Source: Streptomyces olivaceus
GTDB lineage: Bacteria; Actinomycetota; Actinomycetes; Streptomycetales; Streptomycetaceae
NCBI RefSeq assembly: GCF_000721235.1
Contig: NZ_JOFH01000008.1
Span: 1 to 64,000, forward strand
Length of the DNA: 64,000 nt
Reading direction: 5' to 3'
Part shown: in pieces, positions 35,920 to 43,936 of the stretch
How the letters are laid out: every line of letters begins with the position of its first letter
Position numbering within the stretch: the stretch's first letter is position 1
Position numbers and translations under genes: made by a program
The notes under the pieces: model-generated
The model's input: the letters and a program-made list of their open reading frames with translations, nothing else
What the model was told of the DNA's origin: nothing
The model's database searches: none

Positions 35920-37499
35920 CGTGGCCTCCGCAGGCGCCGGGTGGCCCAGTCGGCCAGTCGGTCGCGGTTGATCTTGGAGTTGTGCCGGATGTCCGTCGGG
36001 AACCCCGGATGGACGAGTACGGCGGCGACGTGCCGCCCTTCGGGACGCCGGTCGAGCAGCTCGCGCACCGCCGCGACCGCCGCCCCGCGCCCCGGCCCCC
36101 GCGCGGTCAGCTCCACGCACAGCACGGCCCGCTGCCGGCCCGGCGCACCGACGCCGACGAGGGCGGTGCGCCGTACGCCGGGCAGCGTGTCGGCGGCAGC
36201 CTCGACGTCCTCGGTCGTCAGGACGTAGTCGGTGCCGATGACACGGTGACTGCGGCGCCCGTGGAACCAGATGCGGCCCTCACCGTCGATCAGGCCCATG
36301 TCGCCGGTCCGGTGCTGGACGCCCCGGTCGGTGGCGGTCTTGGTGGCGGCGGTGATCTCGGGGCGGGCGTGGTAGGCGGGGCTCACGTTGGCCCCGGTGA
36401 CGGCGATCTCGCCGACGCCGTCGGGACCCGCGTCCAGGATCCGCGCCGCCACTCCGTCGAGCGGCCGGCCCACGCACGTACCGGCGCCCGGCGCACGGGC
36501 GTCGGTGGTGCTGACGGCGCTCACCGGCAGGCACTCGGTGGCCCCGTAAGCGCTGAGCACCTCGGCGTCCGGGCGCAGCACCGCGTGCAGCGCGTCGGCG
36601 AGGCCCGCGCGCAGCGGGGCGCCGAAGGAGATCACGCGGTCGACGCAGGAGAGTACGAGGCGCCTGCGTGCGCAGTGCTCGGCCAGCAGCCCGAGGACGG
36701 CGGGCGAGCCGACGACCACCTCCGTGCGGTTCTCCAGGAGCGGGCGGACCAGGCGCGCGGACGGTGTGCGGGCCGGGGCGCGGTGGTTGACGGCGGGCGC
36801 GACGGTCGTGTGCCCGAGCACCGGGCCGAGCAGGACGACGGGAAGGAACCCGGCCAACAGCGTGCCGTCGGTGCCGACCAGGCGGGCCAGCGTCTCGGCC
36901 TGCCCGAGCAGGGTGCTGTGGTGGTACTCGGCGCCCTTGGGCACACCGGTCGACCCGGAGGTGAAGGCGATCAGCGCGAGGCCGTCGTCCGGCGCGGGCG
37001 GGAGCGGGTCCCGCACCGGCGGCGGACCGGCGGGCGCCCCGCCCCGCCGGGCGCCCGGCACCGGCAGCCGTCGCCGCAGGCCCGGAACGGCGGCCCCGGT
37101 GACGACGGCCGTACGGACGTGTCCGCGGGCCCAGCCCAGTGCCGTACGGCCCAGATGCGCGAGCGGTTGTCCGACGAACACCTCGGGGGCCACCTCGTCC
37201 AGGCACTGTCGCAGGTCGGCGCGGGGCAGACCCGGGTCGACCAGGACCGGGACCGCGCCGACGGCGAGCAGCCCGTGGACGGTGGTGAAGAGGTGGTACG
37301 GGTCGCCGGTCATGGTCACGGCCTTGTGACCGCGGCGCACTCCGGCCCGTTCGAAGGCGTCGGCCGCCTCCCGGCAGCCCGCGACGAGCCGGGCGAAGGT
37401 GATAGCCCGGCCCGATCCGTCGCGCCGGCCGAGCACGAGGGCGGTGTCGTGCGGCCGGTCCGCGGCGAGCTGCTCCAGCCGGGCGTGCAGGTCTGCCAC
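35916..37499 (-). CDS. OleC-like beta-lactone synthetase (AMP-forming ligase family)
   Basis: 527 residues from GTG 37499, 2 nt after the hydrolase stop. ANL motifs: LIAFTSGSTGVPKGAEYHH (P-loop), SAYGATECLPVS (A5, close to the YGATE-LPVS of OleC), HRTGDMGLIDGEGRIWFHGR (A7/A8) and FPTDIRHNSKINRDRLADWA, an OleC-like C-terminal signature. OleC uses ATP to convert a beta-hydroxy acid to a beta-lactone. The A10 lysine is replaced by the RHNSKI motif. The frame upstream overlaps the hydrolase tail and is not used. Confidence 0.85.
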   Translation of the reverse strand: MADLHARLEQLAADRPHDTALVLGRRDGSGRAITFARLVAGCREAADAFERAGVRRGHKAVTMTGDPYHLFTTVHGLLAVGAVPVLVDPGLPRADLRQCLDEVAPEVFVGQPLAHLGRTALGWARGHVRTAVVTGAAVPGLRRRLPVPGARRGGAPAGPPPVRDPLPPAPDDGLALIAFTSGSTGVPKGAEYHHSTLLGQAETLARLVGTDGTLLAGFLPVVLLGPVLGHTTVAPAVNHRAPARTPSARLVRPLLENRTEVVVGSPAVLGLLAEHCARRRLVLSCVDRVISFGAPLRAGLADALHAVLRPDAEVLSAYGATECLPVSAVSTTDARAPGAGTCVGRPLDGVAARILDAGPDGVGEIAVTGANVSPAYHARPEITAATKTATDRGVQHRTGDMGLIDGEGRIWFHGRRSHRVIGTDYVLTTEDVEAAADTLPGVRRTALVGVGAPGRQRAVLCVELTARGPGRGAAVAAVRELLDRRPEGRHVAAVLVHPGFPTDIRHNSKINRDRLADWATRRLRRPR

Positions 37500-37501
37500 G
37501 G

Positions 37502-38512
37502 TCAGCCCCGTTCCGAGGACGAGGACGCGGAGGGAGAGGCGAAGGGAAAGGGAGAAGAGGAGCGAGAAGAGGAAGAGGCGGACGGGTCGGGCGGCTCGGA
37601 CGGCTCGGACAGGAATCCGCGGACGTCGTGCCCGAGCCGGTCCGCCGCGTCCTCCATGACGTAGTGGCCGGCGTCGGCGTACCGGTGGACCCGCGCGTGC
37701 GGGAACCGCCGCTCCCACTCGCGCAGGACGAGCGGCGTGAACACCGGGTCGCGCATGCCCCAGCCGACGAACAGCGGAAGGGCGTCGAGGTGGTCCCCGG
37801 CGCCGCCGTCCGGTGCGAGGAGGCGCCAGGCCTCGTCCCCGTCGTCACGCGGAATGGCGCGTACGAAGTCCACGACCGCCCGCCGGTCGCCGCCGCGGGC
37901 GAGCGGCAGCAGGTACGCCCGCCGTTCGGCCCGGCGCAGCGGAGCCACGACCCCGCCCCGTACGGCGGCCCGGGGGAAGAAGTTGGTGGCGTGGGCGAGG
38001 GCCGCGACGCCGCGGTGGTCCCGGATCCAGCGCAGGTACACCGGCAGCCGGTAGCCGGAAGGCCAGGGAAAGCAGACGGAGTTGAGCACCACGACGCGGG
38101 CGGGGCGCAGCGACCTGCGGCGCGCCCAGGCCCAGCCGAGTGGCGCGCCCCAGTCGTGCAGCACCAGCGTCCAGCCGTCGCGGGGCGCGTCCCCGCCGGC
38201 GACCAGGTGGTCGAACAGGGCGTCGAGGTGGTCGAGTTGCAGCAGGTGCCGGTCGACGGAGGAGGCCGGTACGGGCGGGCGCGGTGACAGGCCCAGTCCG
38301 GCGAGGTCGGGCGCGACGCAGCGGAAGTCCGGGGACAGGGCGGCGATCAGGTGCCGCCACTGGTAGCTCCACGACGGGTTTCCGTGCAGCAGCAGGACGG
38401 GTGGGCCCGTTCCGCTGTCCACGTAGTGCTGGCCGGTGCGCGGGACGCGCCGCCACCGGTCGGCCGCCGGATAACCGGGCAGCAGGACGGCCGACGGCGA
38501 GGGGGATGGCAT
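37502..38512 (-). CDS. OleB-like alpha/beta hydrolase (haloalkane dehalogenase type)
   Basis: 336 residues from ATG 38512; a GTG three codons upstream is an alternative. LLLHGNPSWSYQWRHLI (oxyanion hole), LVLHDWGAPLGWAWAR (nucleophilic Asp), GWGMRDPVFTPLV (acid) and ADAGHYVMEDAADRL (His) form the OleB/dehalogenase catalytic set. OleB decarboxylates cis-beta-lactones to olefins. The last 35 residues are Ser/Pro-rich and encoded by a long one-strand purine tract. First gene of the oleB-C-D-ACP-KAS run; divergent from a desaturase gene. Confidence 0.85.
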   Translation of the reverse strand: MPSPSPSAVLLPGYPAADRWRRVPRTGQHYVDSGTGPPVLLLHGNPSWSYQWRHLIAALSPDFRCVAPDLAGLGLSPRPPVPASSVDRHLLQLDHLDALFDHLVAGGDAPRDGWTLVLHDWGAPLGWAWARRRSLRPARVVVLNSVCFPWPSGYRLPVYLRWIRDHRGVAALAHATNFFPRAAVRGGVVAPLRRAERRAYLLPLARGGDRRAVVDFVRAIPRDDGDEAWRLLAPDGGAGDHLDALPLFVGWGMRDPVFTPLVLREWERRFPHARVHRYADAGHYVMEDAADRLGHDVRGFLSEPSEPPDPSASSSSRSSSPFPFASPSASSSSERG

Positions 38513-38626
38513 GGGCGTCACGCTAAGGCGCGAACGGATGCCGGATGTCCTGGAATTCCCTTTGCCGCGGAAACTTCACCCGCCTGGATCAGACACACCG
38601 TGAAAGCGAACAACCCTGCGTTGCAC

Positions 38627-38655
38627 GGGAATTCACGAAACGTCATGGGAGTTCA
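38627..38655. promoter_or_regulatory. Direct repeat in the oleB-like/desaturase divergent promoter region
   Basis: GGGAATTCA (38627-38635) and GGGAGTTCA (38647-38655) are spaced 20 bp apart, two helical turns, in the 285-bp gap between divergent genes. A plausible binding site for a cluster regulator; no regulator gene is within the cluster. Confidence 0.4.
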
Positions 38656-38797
38656 TCACACTTACCGACTCTCGAAATACCGCCCGGCGCGCTGTACGGA
38701 GTGCGCCCGCGCGGTGGGCGAGCATGACCGGTGACCGGTTGGAATCCGCCGGAGCGTGGACGGTCTCGCCGCACTTCGGCATCGTCGGGAGGCTGTT

Positions 38798-39724
38798 ATG
38801 CACGCGCCTGAGGTGGAGCGCGAAGACGTCGGGCTGCTCACGGAGTTGGAGCCGGTGGTGGCCCGCGCCCTGGACACCCATTTCGAAACCGCGGACGACT
38901 GGTATCCGCACCAATTCGTTCCGTGGGCCATGGGGCGGAATTACGAGGGATTCCTCGAAGGGGAGCCGTGGGCGCCGGAGCAGGGCGCCATGGAGTCGGC
39001 CGTACGGGACGCGCTGCTGCACAACCTCCTGAGCGAGGACAACCTGCCCAGCTACCACCGGGTGATCGCCGAGCTGTTCGGCCGGGACGGCGCCTGGGGC
39101 ACCTGGGTCAACCGGTGGACGGTGGAGGAGGACCGGCACGGGACCGCCATCCGGGACTACCTCGTCGTCACGCGGGCCGCGGACCCCGTGGCCATGGAGG
39201 ACGCGCGCCGCCTGCACCTGCAGACCGGGTACGACAGCGACTACCGCGGCGACGTCCTGGCCGGGCTGGTGTACGTGACCCTCCAGGAACTGGCGACCCG
39301 GATCTCGTACCGGAACATCAAGCGGATCAGCGGCGAACCGGTGTGCGCGGCGCTGCTGCAGCGGATCGCGCAGGACGAGAACCGGCACATGCTGTTCTAC
39401 CGCCGGATCCTGGAAGCCGCGATGGAACTCCGGCCGGAGCGGACCGTGCGGGCCCTGGCGACCGTGGCGGCGACGTTCCGGTCGCCCGCGCACGGCGCTC
39501 CCGACTTCCCCCGCCTGTCGATGTCGATGGCGCGGTCGGGCGTCTACTCCCCCGTGACCCACCACACGGAAGTACTCGCTCCGGTCATGCGCCACCTGGG
39601 GGTCTTCGACCGGAGCGGCCTGGGCGCCGAGGGCGAGAAGGCGAGGGACCGGCTCGCGGTGCTGATGCGGGCGTCCGAGACGCAGGCGCGCCGGTTCGCC
39701 GGCCATGTGAACTCCGCGCTCTAG
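38798..39724 (+). CDS. Ferritin-like acyl-ACP desaturase 1
   Basis: 308 residues from ATG 38798 with GGGAGG 5 nt upstream. The di-iron motifs are VNRWTVEEDRHGTAIRDYL (EExRH) and RIAQDENRHMLFYRRIL (ENRH), with a further Glu in VTLQELATRISY. It resembles the soluble stearoyl-ACP desaturase family (actinobacterial DesA). It would place a double bond in an ACP-bound acyl chain using O2 and reduced ferredoxin. It is the only plus-strand gene of the cluster and is convergent with the second desaturase. Confidence 0.9.
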   Translation: MHAPEVEREDVGLLTELEPVVARALDTHFETADDWYPHQFVPWAMGRNYEGFLEGEPWAPEQGAMESAVRDALLHNLLSEDNLPSYHRVIAELFGRDGAWGTWVNRWTVEEDRHGTAIRDYLVVTRAADPVAMEDARRLHLQTGYDSDYRGDVLAGLVYVTLQELATRISYRNIKRISGEPVCAALLQRIAQDENRHMLFYRRILEAAMELRPERTVRALATVAATFRSPAHGAPDFPRLSMSMARSGVYSPVTHHTEVLAPVMRHLGVFDRSGLGAEGEKARDRLAVLMRASETQARRFAGHVNSAL

Positions 39725-39739
39725 GCGTACGGTCCGTTC

Positions 39740-39790
39740 GGCCGGTGCGGTGTCCGCCGTCCCGCGAAGGCGGCGGGCACCGCGCCGGCC
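39740..39790. terminator. Bidirectional terminator between the two desaturase genes
   Basis: GGCCGGTGCGGTGTCCGCCG (39740-39759) pairs with CGGCGGGCACCGCGCCGGCC (39771-39790) over 20 bp with only two G-U-type wobbles, across an 11-nt loop. Confidence 0.85.
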
Positions 39791-39796
39791 GGCGTC

Positions 39797-40591
39797 TCAG
39801 CGGGCCGCCGGCACCGTGGCGGCGGTGGAGTAGAGGTCGTGCCGGGTCAGGCCCAGCGCGCCGAGCGAGGGCAGGACGACCTCCGTGATGAAGGCGCCGT
39901 TGCCGAAGCCCGTGGTGCGTACGCTCTCCCGGTCCTCGCGGTCCGGCAGCAGCTCGTGGGCGGGCATGCGGAAGGTCCGCACCACATGGGCCAGGTCCTT
40001 CAGCGTGCCGGCCCGGTCCTCGTCGAGGTGCAGGCTCAGGATCCGCTGGTAGAAGCGGCAGTGCGCCATCTCGTCCCGGCCGATCAGCCGGTAGACCTCG
40101 GTGAGGACCGGGTCGGCGGTCCGCTGTGCGCGTTCGCGCTGCTTGCGGTAGCTGACGAAGGTCGTCAGCTCCTGGAACGCGGAGTACACGACCATCTGCC
40201 GGGGTGTCCGGTACGGGGGCTCCCAGCGCCGCGCCATCACGGCCTCCCCGAACTCCCGCATCTGCGTCTCGGTGCGCTGGCCGCTGCGCAGCAGGTACTC
40301 GCGCAGGGCGAGCGCGTGCTTGGCCTCCTCGTAGCCCCAGTTCGCGGAGAACCACGCCTGCCCGTAGTCGCCGACCAGCAGCGACAGGTGGGCCTGGAGG
40401 TAGTCGGGCAGGAACATCTCGATGCCGCAGAACGTCTCGGCGGCGAGCGCCAGTTCGCGTTCCGCCGGCACCTCGGGCAGCCGGTCCCAGGGGACGTCGT
40501 CGAAGACGCTCCAGCGGCGGGTCCGTTCGGCCCGCTCGAAGAAGGTCATGAACTCGCGGTGGAACGCCTCGCGCAGCGCGATCGAGGTCAT
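39797..40591 (-). CDS. Ferritin-like acyl-ACP desaturase 2 / di-iron oxygenase
   Basis: 264 residues. Di-iron ligands: WGYEEAKHALALREYLL (EExxH), SAFQELTTFVSYRKQ and IGRDEMAHCRFYQRIL (ExxH). It is about 45 residues shorter than the first desaturase and clearly a different subfamily. Coupled by ATGA overlap to ACP 2, suggesting that the acyl chain on that ACP is its substrate. It could be a desaturase or another fatty-acyl di-iron oxidase such as a hydroxylase. Confidence 0.85.
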   Translation of the reverse strand: MTSIALREAFHREFMTFFERAERTRRWSVFDDVPWDRLPEVPAERELALAAETFCGIEMFLPDYLQAHLSLLVGDYGQAWFSANWGYEEAKHALALREYLLRSGQRTETQMREFGEAVMARRWEPPYRTPRQMVVYSAFQELTTFVSYRKQRERAQRTADPVLTEVYRLIGRDEMAHCRFYQRILSLHLDEDRAGTLKDLAHVVRTFRMPAHELLPDREDRESVRTTGFGNGAFITEVVLPSLGALGLTRHDLYSTAATVPAAR

Positions 40592-40911
40592 CGCGCGCCC
40601 CGAGCCTCGACCGGGACCGAGACCTGCGCCTGCGCCTGCGCCTGCGCCTGGACTCGGCCCTGGCCCTGCGTCTGCGGAAGTGCCTCGCCGAGCATGTCGT
40701 ACAGGTCCCCGACCGTCTCGACACCGCCCAGGGCCGCGTCCGGGACCCGCAGCCCCAGCTCGGTCTCGGCGATCACGATCATTTCGAGGAGTTGCACGGA
40801 GTCCACCCCCAGGGCGCGGATGTCGGCGTCCCGGTCCAGCGTCCCGGGGTCGCGCTGCGTCACCTGCTGGTAGGCCCGGTGCAGGACCTGCGGGATGTCG
40901 GACGGTGTCAT
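40588..40911 (-). CDS. Acyl carrier protein 2
   Basis: 107 residues. IRALGVDSVQLLEMIVIAET has the DSV attachment serine. The 25-residue C-terminal tail is unusual and contains an alternating Gln-Ala run encoded by a hexanucleotide repeat. Coupled by 4-nt overlaps to the fatty acyl-AMP ligase upstream and the desaturase downstream, so it is probably loaded by the former and presented to the latter. Confidence 0.92.
   Translation of the reverse strand: MTPSDIPQVLHRAYQQVTQRDPGTLDRDADIRALGVDSVQLLEMIVIAETELGLRVPDAALGGVETVGDLYDMLGEALPQTQGQGRVQAQAQAQAQVSVPVEARGAR
40619..40652. repeat. Hexanucleotide microsatellite in the ACP 2 gene
   Basis: About five copies of TGCGCC/GCCTGC in the plus-strand sequence, encoding the Gln-Ala tract near the C-terminus of ACP 2. 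Copy number could vary without breaking frame. Confidence 0.8.
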
Positions 40912-42617
40912 GGGCTGCTCCTTGGCGCTTCGGTGGGACGGGAGGGTACGAGTGCGGGCGGGAGGTCTCCGAGGAGGTAGCGGCGGCGCATCTCCTGGCG
41001 CCGGGGTTTGCCCGACGTCGTCTTCGCGACCGTGCCGGGACCGACGGCCACGACGTCGGCGACGCTCAGCCCCAGGCGCTGCGACACGGTCTCGCGTACG
41101 GCGCCGGCGACGCCCCCGGACCCGTGCGGCCGGCATTCGGCGACCACGACCACCTCCTCGGTGTCGGTCCCCGGCCGGGTGAAGGCGACCGCTCCCCCGG
41201 TGCGGACGCCGTCCACCGCCTCGGCCGCCCACTCGACACGCTGCGGGTCGATGTTGCGGCCCTGGACGACCAGGACGTCCTTGAGGCGGCCCGCCGGGTG
41301 GAGGACGCCGTCGGCCAGGTAGCCGCGGTCCCCGGTGCGCAGCCAGCCGTCGTCGGTGACCGGCGTCGGGCGGTCCGGCGCTCCGTCCAGGTACCCGGCG
41401 CACACGGAGGGACCGCGCACCCAGATCTCCCCCACCTCCCGTTCGGCACGGGGCAGTCCGGTGGCGCCGACCACACGCGCCTCGTGGCCGGGCAGCGGCG
41501 GGCCGCAGCCCACGACCTCCACGGCCTCCTCGTCGTCGCCGCAGGGGGCGGCCAGGTCGTGGTCGCGCAGGCGGGCCCAGGAGACCCGGTCGGGGTGGAA
41601 CGCCGTGCCCCGGGGCGCGACGGACACCGCCAGCGTCGACTCGGCCAGCCCGTAGCACGGGCGCAGGGCCGCCGGATCGAGCCCCGCGACGCGGTGGGCG
41701 TCGGCGAAGTGCCGCAGGGTGCGGGGGCTGACCGGCTCGCCGCCGCAGAGCAGGGTGTGTGCCGCGGACAGGTCGAGGCGGGCCAGGCGGTCCCCGCCGG
41801 TGCGCCGGGCGGCCAGCGCGTACGCGAAGTTGGGGGCGCCGGTGATGGTTCCCCGTACGTCGGACAGGGTGCGCATCCAGCTGCCGGGGTCGCGGACGAA
41901 CAGCCGGGTGGCGAGCAGCGTCACCGGTACGCCCACGGCCAGCGGGGCCAGGACGAACCCGACCAGGCCCATGTCGTGGTGGAGCGGCAGCCAGCTCACG
42001 CCGTGGTCGCGGGCCGGGTCGGCGGCCAGCGCGTCGCGCATGATGGCGAGGCTGTTGGCCGTCACCGAGCCCGCAGTGGCCACGACGACCCGGGGGCGTC
42101 CGGTGCTGCCGCTGCTGAACTGCAGGTACGCGGTCCGGTCGGGCCGGTGGGCGACGGGCAGGGTCAGGTCCGCCGCCACGTCCGCTTCGGGGCGGGCGGT
42201 CTCCAGTGACGCGTAGGAGAGGCGGCGGGCCTGCGTGGCGGGCAGCAGGGCGAGCTCCGCCTCCTCGGCGACGACCAGGTCCGGCCGCACCACGGCGAGC
42301 GACGCGGCGAGTTGCCCGCTCCACGCGTCGCGCCGCCCGAGGACGGGCGGGGGCGGCAGCGGGACCGGCACCAGGCCGGCCCAGAGCGCGCCGAGGAAGG
42401 CGGGGACGAACCGCCCGGGGTCGCCGGCCAGCAGCGCCACCCGGCTGCCCGGCCCTCCCCCGCACGCGGTCAGCCGCCGGGCGCTCGCGCGCACCTCGTC
42501 GAGGAGCTGGGCCCGCGAGAGTTCCCGGGTGTGTCCGTCCCCGTCGACGTAGCGGTGGGCCGGGGCAGGGTCTCCTTCGTAGGTCAGCAGGACCGAGCAG
42601 ACCCAGGCGTCGCTCAC
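40908..42617 (-). CDS. Fatty acyl-AMP ligase (FAAL type)
   Basis: 569 residues from GTG 42617 (GTGA overlap with the KAS III stop; a second GTG is one codon earlier). TAYLQFSSGSTGRPRVVVAT (P-loop), VSWLPLHHDMGLVGFVLAPL, TGAPNFAYALAARR, CYGLAESTLAVSVAPRG, RTGDRGYLADGVLHPAGRLK and KTTSGKPRRQEMRRRYL are FAAL hallmarks, with the catalytic Lys in the last. FAALs adenylate free fatty acids and hand them to an ACP instead of CoA. The adjacent ACP 2 is the obvious acceptor. Confidence 0.92.
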   Translation of the reverse strand: MSDAWVCSVLLTYEGDPAPAHRYVDGDGHTRELSRAQLLDEVRASARRLTACGGGPGSRVALLAGDPGRFVPAFLGALWAGLVPVPLPPPPVLGRRDAWSGQLAASLAVVRPDLVVAEEAELALLPATQARRLSYASLETARPEADVAADLTLPVAHRPDRTAYLQFSSGSTGRPRVVVATAGSVTANSLAIMRDALAADPARDHGVSWLPLHHDMGLVGFVLAPLAVGVPVTLLATRLFVRDPGSWMRTLSDVRGTITGAPNFAYALAARRTGGDRLARLDLSAAHTLLCGGEPVSPRTLRHFADAHRVAGLDPAALRPCYGLAESTLAVSVAPRGTAFHPDRVSWARLRDHDLAAPCGDDEEAVEVVGCGPPLPGHEARVVGATGLPRAEREVGEIWVRGPSVCAGYLDGAPDRPTPVTDDGWLRTGDRGYLADGVLHPAGRLKDVLVVQGRNIDPQRVEWAAEAVDGVRTGGAVAFTRPGTDTEEVVVVAECRPHGSGGVAGAVRETVSQRLGLSVADVVAVGPGTVAKTTSGKPRRQEMRRRYLLGDLPPALVPSRPTEAPRSSP

Positions 42618-43612
42618 CACTGGCACAGGGCGAGGCCGCAGCTGGTGCCGCTGGCCAGGCCGAACAGGGCGACCAGGTCGCCGCGGTGGAGCCGGCCGGC
42701 GTTCTGGGCCTCGACCAGTTGCAGCGGGAGGCTGCCGGTGCCGACGTTGCCGTACCGGGGGAAGACCGGGACGACGCGCTCGGGCTCGGCGCCCACGGCC
42801 GCGCAGAGGGTGCGGGTGAAGGGCATGGACGCCTGGTGGACGCAGACGAGGTCGGCGTCCCCGATCTTGAAGCCCAGCTCCGCCATCTCCCGGACGCCGT
42901 CCTGCGCGAAGCCCAGGCAGGAGCGGACGAGGGACTCGGAGTCGATGCGCGGGCACCTCGGCCGGTCCTCGCTGCCGAAGTAGGGGTTGACCATGGTCGC
43001 GGCGTCCCACCCGGCCGAGTCGGCGGCGAACCGCGTCGCGATCAGGCCGGGAGTGTCGGAGGCCTGCACGAGCAGGGCCGCGCCCATGTCGCCACCGGTG
43101 TACGCGGGCATGGCGTAGGCGAGTTCGGAGCGGTCGGCCACCGGCAGCCGCATCAGGCGGCTGGGCAGTTCGCCGGTGACGACCAGGACGGTGGTGTGCG
43201 TGCCGGTCCGGATCAGCGCGTCGGCGATCTGCAGGGCGTTGAGGACACCGTTGCAGGCGTTCTTCACGTCGAAGACGGGCGCCGTCACGGCGAGTTTGTG
43301 CGCGACGACGTGGGCCGTCGCGGGTTCCTCCAGGTCCTCGCTCACCCCCGCGAAGATCAGGAGGTCGACGTCCGAGGGCGCGAGGCGGGCCTGATCCAGT
43401 GCCGACGCGCCCGCCGCGGCAGCGAGGTCGGACGGCAGGGTTCCCTTCGGGGCCACGCGGCGCTCTTCGAGACCGTAGAGGCGTTCCAGCACACCTTCGA
43501 CGATGAGCAGATGAGGATTGGTGGCGCGCACCATCTCCTCGACCTCCGCGACCGGTTGGCGGTGCTCGGGATGATGAACGGCTGCGCTGGTAATCCGACT
43601 GGAGCTGGAGAT
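42614..43612 (-). CDS. KAS III/OleA-like condensing enzyme
   Basis: Catalytic Cys (VFDVKNACNGVLNALQIAD), His (LVCVHQASMPFTRTL) and Asn (RYGNVGTGSLPLQL) are intact. OleA-type enzymes join two fatty acyl thioesters by non-decarboxylative Claisen condensation; FabH-type enzymes start chains. Context with OleB/C/D-like genes favours an OleA-like role. The N-terminus is odd: the conserved sequence begins RITSAAVHHPEHRQP, but no ATG/GTG/TTG precedes it nearby. GGGAGGA at 43622-43616 sits 3 nt before ATC (43612-43610), used here as start (332 residues). The next in-frame canonical start is GTG 43738. Confidence 0.85.
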   Translation of the reverse strand: MSSSSRITSAAVHHPEHRQPVAEVEEMVRATNPHLLIVEGVLERLYGLEERRVAPKGTLPSDLAAAAGASALDQARLAPSDVDLLIFAGVSEDLEEPATAHVVAHKLAVTAPVFDVKNACNGVLNALQIADALIRTGTHTTVLVVTGELPSRLMRLPVADRSELAYAMPAYTGGDMGAALLVQASDTPGLIATRFAADSAGWDAATMVNPYFGSEDRPRCPRIDSESLVRSCLGFAQDGVREMAELGFKIGDADLVCVHQASMPFTRTLCAAVGAEPERVVPVFPRYGNVGTGSLPLQLVEAQNAGRLHRGDLVALFGLASGTSCGLALCQW

Positions 43613-43688
43613 GTGTCCTCCCGTGGCGCATGCGGCGGCCGACCGGGCGGCAGGGCGAACGACGGCCGAGCCGAAGACTCTCGGATCG

Positions 43689-43708
43689 ATCGGTACGAAG
43701 TGACCGAT
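43689..43708. promoter_or_regulatory. Operator-like palindrome upstream of the KAS III gene
   Basis: ATCGGT (43689-43694) and ACCGAT (43703-43708) form an inverted repeat with an 8-bp spacer, about 80 bp before the proposed start. The surrounding 43685-43730 is AT-richer than its neighbours, consistent with a regulated promoter for the KAS III-FAAL-ACP-desaturase operon. Confidence 0.45.
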
Positions 43709-43800
43709 TCGCGCAGCAGAATGCCATGGGAGCGGCACGGTGCGGCGCGAGCCACTCCGGGACGCGCCGCGGGTCTTGCGGGGAAAGCCGTCGTACGACA

Positions 43801-43841
43801 CCGCCGCCCCCGTCCGGAGGGTGACCGGGCGGGGGCGGCGG
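43801..43841 (-). terminator. Terminator after the sugar transporter gene
   Basis: CCGCCGCCCCCGTCCGG (43801-43817) pairs with CCGGGCGGGGGCGGCGG (43825-43841), one mismatch and a 7-nt loop. It isolates the transporter from the fatty-acid cluster and argues that KAS III translation starts downstream of it. Confidence 0.85.
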
Positions 43842-43936
43842 ACGGTACGGGGAGAGGGGCAGCGGGGATGTGGCCCCCCTCCCCGGGTTCGGGGCGGACC
43901 CGCCCGGGTGCGCGCCGGGCGGGGTGGCGCGCCGGG

